From NCBI GenBank assembly GCA_965112735.1, contig OZ218950.1, forward strand, positions 2,356,001 through 2,420,000: a stretch of 64,000 nt of DNA, in the 5' to 3' direction. The translations under genes were made by a program, and so were the position numbers. This document shows, piece after piece, positions 51,101 through 63,100 of this stretch. Each line of letters starts with the position of its first letter. Position 1 is the first letter of the stretch. The DNA comes from Phaeosaccion multiseriatum. Its lineage: Eukaryota; Ochrophyta, other classes. The notes beneath the pieces were generated by a model. The model was not told the origin of the DNA and ran no database searches. It saw only the letters and a program-made list of their open reading frames with translations.

Positions 51101-54100
51101 GGCGTAGCACCGCACTCCCGCAGCATCCACCGACTGCAGGAAGAAAGTGCCCGGCAGCAGTCCCTCCGGCTCGAGCGTGTAGTCTGCGCTGTGCAGCAAC
51201 TCCACGCGCCTTCTCATGCTCGCCTGCATCACCTCGGGATGCACCACCTCTCGCTGGCGCAGCCGCTCCATCATGCCCATGCCTCTTCCGCCCTTAATCG
51301 CAGGCGGAGTCCGCACCTTGAGCGAGTACAGAGTAGCGGCCGATCCTGAGCCGTACGAGTACACCAACACGCGCTTGTCTCGCAAGTCCAGTCCGTCCCT
51401 TTCCGCGTTAACGAACAGCGAGTAGAGGCTCACATACGCCGAGGCGGCGAAGGTGGAGCCCAGCTGCTTGGTGACTCTTGTGGATGGCTCGCAGCGCTCG
51501 TCGTACAGCGCCTTCTTGGCCTCTGTTTCACGTGAGAAGGAAAGTAGACAGACAAACCGACAGGCCATTGGCATGGGGCGACAAGTAAGAGAGTGGTAGA
51601 GCACAACATACATGTGCCACACAGACAAGAAGGGGGTGCTGTCTATGACAACAATTCCGGGCAAACGTACCGAATCCCAGTCCCTTCACCCCCGTGGTTA
51701 GGACCTTGAAGCCACGCTTGCACAGGTACGTGCTGGTGCAGTGGAAGGCGAAGTAGTCTGTCACGCCGCCATCCCCAACGAGCGGCGCCTGGAGCTCTCT
51801 CTGAAGGCGACAGAGGCACTGCCTGAGCGACTCCTCGTACAGCTTCACGCTGACCCCTCCATCGTTGGCAAGGAAAAAGGGGTAGGGGTCGGGCCTGCCA
51901 GCAGGCTTGTAGAAGTCGTGACTATGCGTCATATGAGTCGCTCGGCAGGGCTCCAGCACCACTGGTGCCTCTGGACCCACCAAAATGGCGATAGCAGCAG
52001 CACCGTTCAAAAAGTCTTGCGGTGGGCGGAGGAAGGCGCAGTCCGAAGCAATTACTACCGCCCAGCGCCCGTCCCAGGCTTCGCTGCCGCACCAAGCCGC
52101 GGCGTTGAGGAGTGCCGCCGTCCCGCCATAGCACGCGTTGATGCTGTCCACGCCCTCCACGTCGTTGCACCCGGCGTTGTCAAAGAGCTGCATCAAATAT
52201 GTCTTGATGCTCTTGCTGTAGTCCACAGAGGACTCCGTGCCAACCTGGTCGGGGCGATGATTAGCAGCAGCAGGAGCAGGCGGAGCACGCGTGGGGAAAT
52301 CGATTAAGCTCATCCTCTCACACAATCCTCTCACTCACACCTTCGGTATCATCTGCTGACATGGTTGTGCTCACTGTGAGCACGCATTGCCCCGTCTTAC
52401 CTCCAGCCTGCCCACGTCTTGCCAGCGAACGCCATGCTTGGTCAGAAGTCCGTGTAGTGCCGTCATGGCCATGGAGACAGCATCCTCGCAGGGGTGGCAG
52501 AAGCCCAGCGCCTCCTGCCCCAGGCCGACGGTGAACTTGCCGGGGCACTCGTACAAAGCCTCCATGTCGGTCTGCTTGACGGACAGGTTGGGCACGTACA
52601 GTTCCATGGCATGGATGCCGACATTGGCCCCTGCTCCTCTTCTACTCCGGCTCTGCTTCCCACCCTGCTCTGAAGCCAAGGGGGGCTGCGTGGGCTTGCT
52701 GGCGGTGGAAGGCTCTGGCGGTGGGCTTGTCACAGCAGGCTCTGCGGTGAGTGGGCCGGGGCTTGGCGGCTGGAGTTGCTGTGTTGGGGGTGCTGTGTTC
52801 GCCCCTCCTCTCTCCGCTACCAAAGCAGTAGGAGCGGTCAGAGCCTCCAGCCCCTCCCTACCCTTTCGACGAAGCGCCTCTTGGAAAGCTGTCGAACTCC
52901 ACTGTGCAGAGTCCGAAAACGCATTTCCCGAAGTCACGCACATGGCGATGCCCTACACGTGACAAGAGAAACATTCGCGGATTATTAGATGGAGGACGTG
53001 GAGCTCAGAGCAGTGTACTGAGGTGATGAATGAAGCTCCAGATGTGCGATCATGTTGCGCTTACCAGGGATTCCGTTGCCAGGCGAGCCCGATCAAAGTC
53101 TGGCCTCATGAGCATGAGCGTCTGATCCACACCGCCCTTTGCAGAGGAGGAAATGGTCTCAGCAAGCTCCAGAGCTCGATCCTGAGCCTCCTGTAGGGTG
53201 GGGCACACCTCGTGCACGAGCCCGGCAGAGAGAGCGTCGCTGGAGCTCAGCACATCGTCACGGAGGTACAGCGCCATGGCGGCAGGGGCTCCTACAGTGC
53301 GCTCGAGGTTACGGGACAGGAGCAGGCCTGGGCACACACCCCGCGGGAGGTTTCCGTGGTTGTAGACGCTCCCCGCCACTGCGATACGGAAGTCCGAGTT
53401 CAGCATTGCGGCAAGCCCTCCTCCAAGCACCTGGTGCACAAGAGGGACCGCAAGGAGCGAACGATAAGGGCATTTCAGCGACGGCTAATCGACGTAGAAA
53501 CACAACAACGTGCGAGAAATAGAGCAACCAACACCTCTTGATGCCCAACACCTTCATACCTTGCCGTGGCTCACACATACGACGGGGAGTTTGAGCTCAC
53601 ACAGCCGCGCAAAGGGCTCGTACACCTCGAAGACGAGCTGAGCAGCTGCCATCACGGGGAGCGTTTTAAGAGACTCCGCAAATTCCGCAGGGTTTACTCC
53701 GGTACAGAAGTGCCGCCCTCGCCCCTGCAGCACCACGGCGCGAACCCTTTTGCTGCTGTTCACCTCCTCCAGGGCCTGCGTCAGGGCCGAGGACAGGCTG
53801 CGAGAAATAGCATTGAAGTGCTGCAGGTCGGCGAGCTCCACCACCGCCACGCCCCCTCCTTCACCCCTGTACGACACCTCCACCAGCTTCGCATCGTGCG
53901 CGGGAGGAGGAGGTGCCATGAACCGGCCCATCTCCACTGCTGCTTCCGCCGGGGTGGTCAATGGATACTGCGTCACACAGCGCTCGAGCAGGTCGGGTTG
54001 AATGCTACGGAAGCGCTGCACCAGGCGCTTCATCTCCACATGCGCCTCCTCCTCATTGGCTGTGACGATATCAACAAGCCCCAAGTTGAGTGCGCTTGCC

Positions 54101-57100
54101 GCAGTGATGACGTCAGCAGTGCACATTAGCCTCGTCACTTGCGCTTTCGTCATGCGCAGCTGAGCGGACACCGACACCAAGCCGGGCAGCCCCCCTCGGC
54201 GGATCTCTGGGAAGGCAAAGGAGGCGTTCTCGTTATCCGCAATGGACACGGTCGAGCAGCAGGGGAAGAGCATGCCCCCTCCTCTGCACGCGCCGTTCAC
54301 CACCACGATGATCGGAGAAGGGTACGCGTTGAGCACCTCCTGGAGCCGTCGGAAGCTCTCTAGCGTTTCCGCCATAGCGTCGGTACCAAAGCCCCCCGCA
54401 CCCTCGAGATCCGCTCCCAGGCAGAACGGCTCGGTGGCGCTTCCTCCGCTGAAGACAATCACGCCCTTTGCGCGCTTGATCTCGGCCAGAAGTCGCTGGG
54501 TACTCTCCACTGTCAGCTTGGGCGGCACAGCAATGCTCATATAAGCGAGAGTGGGTGGAAGTGTGGACAGAGGGGCCGCCTTCTCCACTCGCTCAGGCAC
54601 TGCAGTTGGGCGCAGCGATTGCTGTCGTGAGCGCTGATACCCGTTTCCAGCGTAGCTCTCTCGAGCACGTCCGTCCGCAGTGATCACGTTGACAACATCG
54701 CTCGCTGATGCACCGTCCAGAAGCTCGCTCTGGGACAGTGTCACACCATACTCCCCCCCCACCCAGTTCACCAGCTCCAGCGACGCTAGGGAGTCCAGCC
54801 CGAGCTCGGGCAGCTTGACCATTGGGTCCACCTCATGCACCTCCGCTCCCAACAGGGCGGCGACTTGGGCCATCACAGCGGACTCCACGGCAGAATGCGA
54901 GGCGGGTTCATTGGCTGCAACACTGGCGGGAGAGCTGACGCCTTGCCGGGGTGACTTTGCGACTGTCGAAAGCTTGGAAGGTGCAGGCACAGTAGCAATG
55001 CCCTCTCCTCCGCTTGAGCAGATCGTGTTGACAACATCGCCCGTTGATGCACCGTCCAGAAGCTCGCTCTGAGACAGTGTCACACCATACTCCTCCTCCA
55101 CCCAGTTCACCAGCTCCAGCGCCGCTAGGGAGTCCAGCCCAAGCTCGGGCAGCTTGACCATTGGGTCCACCTCATGCACCTCCGCTCCCAACAGGGCGGC
55201 AACTTGGGCCATCACAGCGGACTCCACGGCAGAACGCGAGGCGGGTTCATTGGCTGCAACACTGGCGGGAGAGCTGACGCCTTGCCGGGGTGACTTCACG
55301 ACTGTCAAAAGCTTGGAAGGTGCAGGCACAGTAGCAATGCCCTCTCCTCCGCTTGAGCAGATCATGTTGACAACATCGCTCGCTGATGCACCGTCCAGAA
55401 GCTCGCTCTGAGACAGTGTCAAACCATACTCCTCCCCCACCCAGTTCACCAGCTCCAGCGCCGCCAGGGAGTCCAGCCCGAGCTCGGGCAGGCTGGCCGT
55501 TGGGTCCACCTCATGCACCTCCGCTCCCAACAGGGCGGCAACTTGGGCCACCACAGTGGGCTGGACTACAGAAGCAAGCCTTGCGTGTCCCTCCGAGAAA
55601 ACTCTCCGATGCTGCTCTTTCTCCTCATCCAATCTGGTTTCCAATAACTGTTGCGCTCCTGTGTGCTGGGGCTGCTGGCGTGCTTGAGGCGTCTCTCTCT
55701 CAGAGATAGGTGTGTGTGTCTGCAAACGCCCTTCCTCATCCACGAGATCGTACAAGCTCTCATTGGAGCTGGCCTTGCGATATGCGTCCAAGAGCGGCCG
55801 ATCGATGCTCATCTCTGCAGGTATCTGTTGGTTATACAGGAGCAGACGCCGAAGGTGTGCAAAGACGAGCTCAACCTCAACCCCGCTGAGCCCCGTGCCC
55901 GACGTGTCCGAATGCCGCTGCCGCAATTGCCTCACGTCGTAGAGGCCAGCCCCGAGTACTAACGGAAGGTTGACGACCATGGCAGGGAGTCCCATGGCCC
56001 GGCGGTGCGTCGCCAGCGCTGCAAGAGAGGCGTGTGCCCCCACATCGTCGGCCTGCTTGGTGCTGCCGTGAGCAGCTGCCAGAGACGAGAAGAGTACAAA
56101 GTAGCGCACTCGGTCTCGGTGCTCAGGGGCAGCAGAGAGGCGGTGAAGATTCTCGGCCTCTACCGCCTTCACATCTGACATTTGAAACGTCGCTTCTTCC
56201 CCACGGGCAGGTGTGGTGGTCTCGTGGCCTGAGGACAAGTGGAAAACACCCGTGAGCGGCGGGTGCGAACATGCCTCCTTGAAGAGCGCGGCAAGGGCCC
56301 CCGCGTCTGCCACATCACACTTTCGCACGAGCAGATGAGCGCCGGTCTTGCGGAGATTCTCCACTCGAAGCTGTATGGAGCGGGAGAGACTGCCCTCTGG
56401 CCTTGACACCAGCAGGACGACATGTCGTGCCCCGTTGGTCACCATCCACTCCACGAGGGAGATTCCCATCCCACTCGCTCCTCCCGCCACCACCTGTACA
56501 GCCGTAGGAGAGATACGAGACAAGAGGGAGAGAGAGATGGAGCGAAGGCAGGCCGTCAGATGACCGCACAGTTGAAAGGTGAGAGAGAGCAAATGATCGA
56601 CTGCTCCACTCTGACGGAAGGCGTGGTGAGTGCTACCCTTGACGTCCTCATCTCTGATCTTACCAGCGTTTCGGCACTGTGGAAGATTTGAGACGAGCGG
56701 GCTGTCCAGTCGGCGCTGAGCTGCGGGACGAAGCGTGCCTGCGTCATGGGTGGGGAGGATGGGACATGGTGGGACATGATGACAGCGTTGAGGTAAAGCT
56801 CATACAGCATAATCGCCGGAACGCCGGATACAGACAAACACAACAGAGGAGGACAAAAAGGGAGGTATACGCACATTGCGAGTTGGAGTGCTCTTCTCGT
56901 CCCCCTCGGGCGCCGTCATGACGATGGCGAGCTTGCCTGTGTGCGACCCCATGCGCATCAGCTTGAAGGCCTCCGTCGCATCGGCTGCGGCGAAGGCAGT
57001 CGTGGGCACAGGAGAGAGCTTCCCCTCCTCCAGCAGCTGCTGACAGTCTGACACGAGCTGCTGCACCACCTCCGGGTGAGACTCCGTCAGCAGGTCAATG

Positions 57101-60100
57101 TGCACACTCAAGAGAGACACGTTTTCCTTGAGGCCTCCCATGCGCACCGTGTTATCGCTTAGAATATCGCGCTTGCCAATCTCCACGAAGCGCCCGAGCG
57201 GAGCCATGGCCTTCAAGCTCTGCTCCATGCCCTCCCCGGCGATGCTGTTCAGCACCACGTCCACCCCCCTACCTCCCGTCACGCCTCGAATCGCATCGAC
57301 GAACTTGGAGGGTGCGCGGGAATCAATCACGTGCTCTACACCATAGCGCTCTCGCAGCAGCTCGCGCTTTGCTACGGATCCGGCCGAGACGATGATGGTG
57401 GCGCCGGTGTGCTTGGCAATCTGGACCGCAGCCAGCCCCACACCGCCCGCTGCGGAGTGCACGAGCACAGTGTCGGAGGGCTGCAGCTGGGCCTTCACGA
57501 TGAGTGCGTAGTAGGCCGTCACCGTCACACCGTAGAAGCCAGAAGCATCCACCATACTAAGCTTGGCCGGCTTGGGCCGCAGACTCCACACGGGGGCGAT
57601 GGCCTCTGTGCCCATCAGCGAGTAGCGCGCGTCACTGGAGGCTGCGGTCATGGTCATGCTCACCACCTCGTCGCCTACCGAGTACATGCAGTGCTGTTGG
57701 GTGCTCCCCTCTCCGCCTGCTCCCACTTCGATGACACGTCCTGCGGCCTCCAATCCCAGCACGGGGTGGAACCCAGGCAACATGCTCATGGCCAGCAGCA
57801 AGTCCTTGAAGTGCAGCGAAACGGCGTGGATCTCCAGACGCACCTCGCCCTCCTGCAAGGGCCAGCGAGGAAGCACGTGCCAGCGCAGGCTGGACAGCTG
57901 CCCGGGGCGGTCCACTTGCAGCTGGAAGGCGGGCGCGGCACGTTCCTCCGGTGTGACGGCCTGCTCTTTCGGCAGCAGCTGCAGTCGAGGCACACGCCAC
58001 GCGTGAGTAGTGGGAGCAGCGGTGCCTGGGAGGAGATGCCACTCCTTGTCTGCGGGTAACCTCTCCATCCGCATGTAGGGAAGGACGTGTTGCCACCCGA
58101 CCGAGAGCTGCATGTCGGGAGGAAGCAGAAAGCAGTAGATTGGTAGAAAGGGGTTCTCGCAGCGCGCAGCACGAGTCAATCCCAGCATGAGAGATGGGGA
58201 AGCTCTTCGCTCCTCCTGTGCCTTCTCCTGCCGCGTGTGCGGTGCCTGCACGACCAGCCACACGAGGGCTTTCAGAGTTTGCCCAACACGGCTTGCCTCC
58301 ACGCACTTGAGCAGCAGCTCGGCAGCCTGCTCGACGGACTGTCGTGCGTCAACCACGACATCAGCCTCAGCCAGGTCAGCGCACAGCACGCCGATGCTTT
58401 CCTCCGTCTCCTTGTCCATCCCTAGCACGCACACGCGACGCGACGGCACGGCTGCCGCTGCTGCTGATGCTGGCAGAGGCGTCTCCGGAGACTCTACGGG
58501 GGCTGCGAAGACAGTGTGGTACACACTCAGCTTCAGCCATGCATTCGGACTCTGAGGTAGCTGCATGAGCACCAGTCCGTCCACTCTCCAATACACCTCT
58601 CCTCGGGGGGACATGGTCACCACGTCGGCGGTGATGCTGGTGGCAGTCCTGTCGATGAGCTTTGTATGGCACAGCAATTGCGGCCCCACAGCCTCTGTTA
58701 GCACAACAAGGCGTCGTAGCTTGGTGGGCACAAACGCTGCGACGCCGTCGAGCAAACCCGCCATTTGGAAGCAGCTTTCCAGCGCCATGGGGTCGAGAGC
58801 GAACGGCGCCACTCCTTGCACCCGTACGCGCCCGACCATCTCGCCGTCGCCCACCTTTGCCTCAACAATGTTCCGGAAGGCAGGGCCGAAGCGGCTGCCC
58901 GTGTGCCGCTCCAGCTCCTCGTACAGCAGACTGACATCCACCGTGTCCGGGCAAGCCTTCCATAGCACGTCTACGCCGTTATGTACATGCGCAGGGCTCT
59001 CGCTCTCGCTGTCGCTCACGAGCTTCGCTGTCATGTAGGGCAGCTCCTTCTTGTCGGGCTTGCACAGGGAGACGCTGCCACTCCTGCCACTACCAGACCC
59101 ATCGTCGCACACCACGAGAGCTTGAGCCTCGGACTGCTTCACTGGGAAGAAGCGAACGAACTCCGCGTCGCAAATGGTCCTCTCACCACCACCCTCTTCA
59201 CCCCCGGCCCCTGACGTGCTGCAGCAGCGCGTGTCATAGAGAATTGCCAGCATGACGGCCGCTGGCAACACCACTCCACCATTGACTGCGTGATCTGCAA
59301 GGTACGGGTGCTGCTCCACCGACAGCCTCACTCCTCCTCTTTCCTCCCAAGCGGTCTGTGGGGGAAGAGCTTTGACAAGGCCCTTTCCCCTCTTCTTCCT
59401 CTTGCCACTACTCATGATATCGTACCAAGGAAACGGTCTGCGCGTCCGATACAGCTCCACGTGCTCCGGGCCAATCACTTTACTCAGGGCCGCTCGAAAC
59501 GCCTCGTTGGAGTTTTGTCCTCTCTTTAGAGTAGAGACCCACACCAGCCCCTCGCGACGCTCGCACTTGGCTCCCATGCTGCTCAGCACAGGGTTGGGAC
59601 CCACCTCAACGATGCTCAGGTCAGCCCCCCTCCCGTCTCCCATCCAGTGCTCCACCAGCGTGTGGATGCCTTCTGCGAACAGCACCGGCAACAGCATGTG
59701 CTGCACCCAATACGTCGCCTGCGTCACCTCCTCCCCTCTCACCACCTCACCCGTCACGTTGGACACCAGGGGGATGCGTGGGGCGTTGAGTGACACCTCA
59801 CTTAGAGCCTCCTCCAGAGCACGTACAGCAGGCTGCATCAGGGGCGAGTGGAAGGCGTGCGACACCTCCAGGGCCTTGCAGCTCACCCCATCTGCCGTCA
59901 GCTTCTCCACCACCTTGCCCACAGCAATGCGCGCTCCAGAGATCACGCTCGCGCTCGGTCCATTTGACGACGCCAGCACCACCTCGCCTGCCCCCCCCGC
60001 AGCGTCGATGCTTGCCAAAGTCGCCTCCTTGCCTGCCCTCACTGCGAGCATCACTCCCTCGCCCTCGGGGCAGGCCTGCATGGCGGCTCCTCTCTTGGCG

Positions 60101-63100
60101 GACAGCATCAGCCCGTCCTCCAGCGACATGACGCCGGCCACGCACGCCGCCACTACCTCGCCCAGGCTGTGGCCCATCACCATGGAAGGCTCCACGCCCT
60201 CCGACTTCCACAGCTCACACAGGGCGTACTCCAGCACAAACAGGCACGGCTGGCAGTAACGCGTCTCCTTCAGCAGCGCTTGTGCACTTTCCTCTCCCTC
60301 AGCTGTAGGGTACAGGAGCTCCACCACAGACTTGTCCAGCCAGGCCTGGTCCTGCAGGAGGCCATCGCACCGACGAACAGCTTCACGAAAGACCTCACGC
60401 TGTTGAGGCACCGAAAGGGAGACACGCAAACCAGAGACAAGAAGAGAGAAAAGCAGATGAGATAGAGGGCAGGTGGCCGAGGTGATGCGATGCGACGGAG
60501 AAAACAAGAGCAGCATAGATACATAGAAAAAGCGAGCAAGCGAACTCACCTCATCGTAGAGCTCCTTGCCCATGCCGGGGTACTGCGAGCCTTGCCCCGT
60601 GAAGAGAAAGGCGACCGGAGATGTGGCGACCTCCGTCTTCCTCCTCGTCGCTGTCTTCGAACCCTCCCTCTCCACTCTCGGCCCAGCGCTGCTCAGCACC
60701 ACGTGGGCGTTGGTGCCTCCTGCTCCGAACGAGCTTACTCCTGCGTACAAGGGCTCGCTGCTGTCATTGGGGTGTCCCTCGCCACTCAAGGGGGTTAGTC
60801 TGGACGACGGGAAGGCCACCGCAAATCCATCAACGCCCAGCTGAGGATTGAGCGTGCCGAGGTGCAGATTGCCTGGAACAGCTCTGTGCTGAAGAGCCAT
60901 GACGGTCTTGATGACTCCCGCGATGCCTGCGGCGCCCTCCAAGTGACCAATGTTGGTCTTGACCGCTCCCACCATGAGTGGGAAAGAGCTCTCCCGCCCT
61001 TCTCCGTAGGCGGCTTTGAGAGCGCTCATCTCGATGGGGTCGCCAAGAGCCGTGCCGGTGCCGTGTGCCTCCACGAAGTGAACTTCCCTGCCCGCTACAC
61101 CCGCCTCCTCCAAGGCTGCCTGCATCAGCGTCTGCTGCGCGTCTGGACTGGGTGCTGTGAGCCGCATAGAGCGCCCATTGTGGTTCACGGAGCTTCCCCG
61201 CACGACGGCCAGGATGTTGTCTCCGTTGCGCTCCGCGTCGTCAAGCCGCTTCAGCACAACGGCGCCGCAGCCCTCTCCTCGGACGTAGCCGTTGGCCGAT
61301 GCGTCGAACGTCTTGCAACGCCTGAGAAAGGCATGGGAATGGCGGGGTTGGGAGCGGGGGAGAGGGATTGAGCTTCATGGTCTGCCCATCAACACACTAC
61401 AACTCTACTACTTCTGCACGAACTCGATGCTCTCCAAGGCAAGCTCCCCCATTCGGCCGTACGTACCAGTCCTTGGACAAAAAACCTCCCTTGTCGAGCT
61501 GTTCGAAGGAACGGGAGCCGAGCAGCAGGTTCACTCCTCCGACAACCGCAGCATCGCACGTGCCGAAGCGAAGGTAGCGACAAGCCGTGTCCAAGGCAAC
61601 GAGCGAGGAAGAGCAAAGCGTATCAACCGATATGCTTGGGCCTCGCAAGCCCAGTGCGTAGGACAGGCGATTTGCAGGGCAGCCCGCTGACTCACCCATC
61701 ATGGAGTAAGCCTTAACGGCCACGTCTTTGTTCAGCGCGGCCCAGTCGCCGTGCTGCATGGAGCCCACGAACACTCCAGTGTTGCTGTTGCGCAGCGCGG
61801 CCATAGAGAAGCCTGCCTCGTGCAGCGCCTCGTAGCCGACCTCGAGCATGATGCGCTGAGTGGGGTCCATGGCCTCGGCCTCGACCACGGAGATGCCAAA
61901 CGTGGCGTTGTCAAACATCTCCACGCCGCCGATGAAGCCTCCGTGCCACTCCTTCGCCGCACCAGGGAGTCTTCCCGGGGGCATGGCGGTGATACAGTCC
62001 CTTCCCTCCAGCAGCATGGACCAGAAAGCGTCGGGACTGTCTGCGCCTCCAGGGAAGCGGCACGCCATGCTCACTATTGCAAGCGGGGCAGAAGCGTCGC
62101 CCCCCCCTTGAGGCGATGGCATCATCCTGGGCAGGCGCAGGCTGCTCGCACATCCCTCCATAAGCGCCGAGCCCAACCACTCCGCCAAGGCCGCCACGGT
62201 GGGGTGGGCGAAGAGGGCGGCACTGCTAACGGGAATGTCCGTGAGCAGGTGCAGACGCTGCCTCAGCTCCATGAGCGCCAACGAATCCATGCCAGCCTCC
62301 ATGAGAGGCTTGTCCATGTCGATGCCGACAGAGCCTGCCGTGCTAGAGAGGGCGATGTCGGAGATGACGGATCGAAGCCTCTCTTGGCGTTCAGCTGGAC
62401 TGACACCGCGGAGCTCTGCTGCCAAGGAGTTTCCGGCCGCCGATGTCGGTGGGGCGGGCAGCAGCTTGAAGGCCTTTCTGCTCGTGAACGGGGAGGCTCT
62501 GACGTTGGTCTTCTCCGCTTGTGATATAGCCGTCCCCTCCAGGATGACGTGGGCGTTGACACCACCAAACCCAAAGGAGTTTACAGCTGCAAAAGAAGCA
62601 GAAGTAGCCACAGCGAGCAGAAGGGTATGGTGAGAACGGGTTCAGCAATTTACCATCATACTATAGCTCATACTCTCTAAAGTCCTCTTTGACTTGTCCC
62701 GAGAAGAAGCGAGTGAGTGAGTAAGAGTGGGTGAGTGAGTTATTGGGTGGGTGAGTGAGTGAGTGAGTGAGTGAGTGAGGGAGTGAGTAAGTGAGTGAGT
62801 GATTGAGGGAGTGAGGGAGAGAAGGAGGGAGGGAGTGCGTGAGTGCGGGAGTGAGTAAGTGATTGAGTGAGTGAGTGCGTGAGTGAGCGAGTGGGTGAGT
62901 GAGTGGGTGAGTGAGTGAGTGAGTGATCACAGGAAACGTTTTTGAGTAAGGGCCCCAACGCACCTCCGATTCGGGTGGAGATGGGGGTCATGCGTCCGGG
63001 GATGGGCAGCAGAGCGCTGTTGCCCTCCGTTTTCAGTGCAGGGTTCAGCGTGGACAAGTTGAGGTTGGGAGGCGCTTGGACATGCCTGAGCACCAGCACC

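Larger units (their letters stand above)
51100..62095 (-). other. Module M2: KS-AT-DH-ER-KR-3xACP-ECH-ECH-HMGS
   Basis: The KS starts near 62090, has active site DTLCSSS, and is split by the intron 61466-61322. It then has EAHGTGTALGD and KTNIGHLEGAAG. The AT follows (GQGSQ near 60590, GHSLGE near 60170, HAFHS near 59855), interrupted by its own intron 60549-60400 that the other ATs lack. The DH has HAVNGGVVLP, but its second motif reads LDPMALESCFQ, with Glu where Asp is usual. The ER has SAAGGVGLAAVQIA. A degenerate KR, three carrier proteins, two crotonase domains and an HMG-CoA synthase, described separately, complete it. A 75-base micro-exon (56738-56664) supplies the N-terminal strand region of the KR. 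This is the only module with a beta-branching cassette. Confidence 0.85.

Noticed and set aside
51100-52640. HMG-CoA synthase as an independent mevalonate-pathway gene nested in the locus
   Set aside because: Its exons join in phase with the ECH exon upstream and run without a stop into the M3 KS downstream. There is no start codon context, stop or polyadenylation signal around it.
53065-54570. PUFA-synthase reading of the tandem ACP and hydratase region
   Set aside because: The tandem ACPs are followed by crotonase folds and an HMG synthase, not by FabA-type dehydratases, a chain-length factor or a PUFA-type AT/ER set.
59372-60259. Long + strand open frames (up to 295 codons) antisense to the PKS, also at 24743-25495, 31021-31755, 47457-48308 and 6981-7811
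   Set aside because: They lie opposite strongly supported PKS domains, recur wherever the same domain is repeated, have Ser/Pro/Thr-rich composition typical of antisense reading of GC-rich genes, and show no domains.
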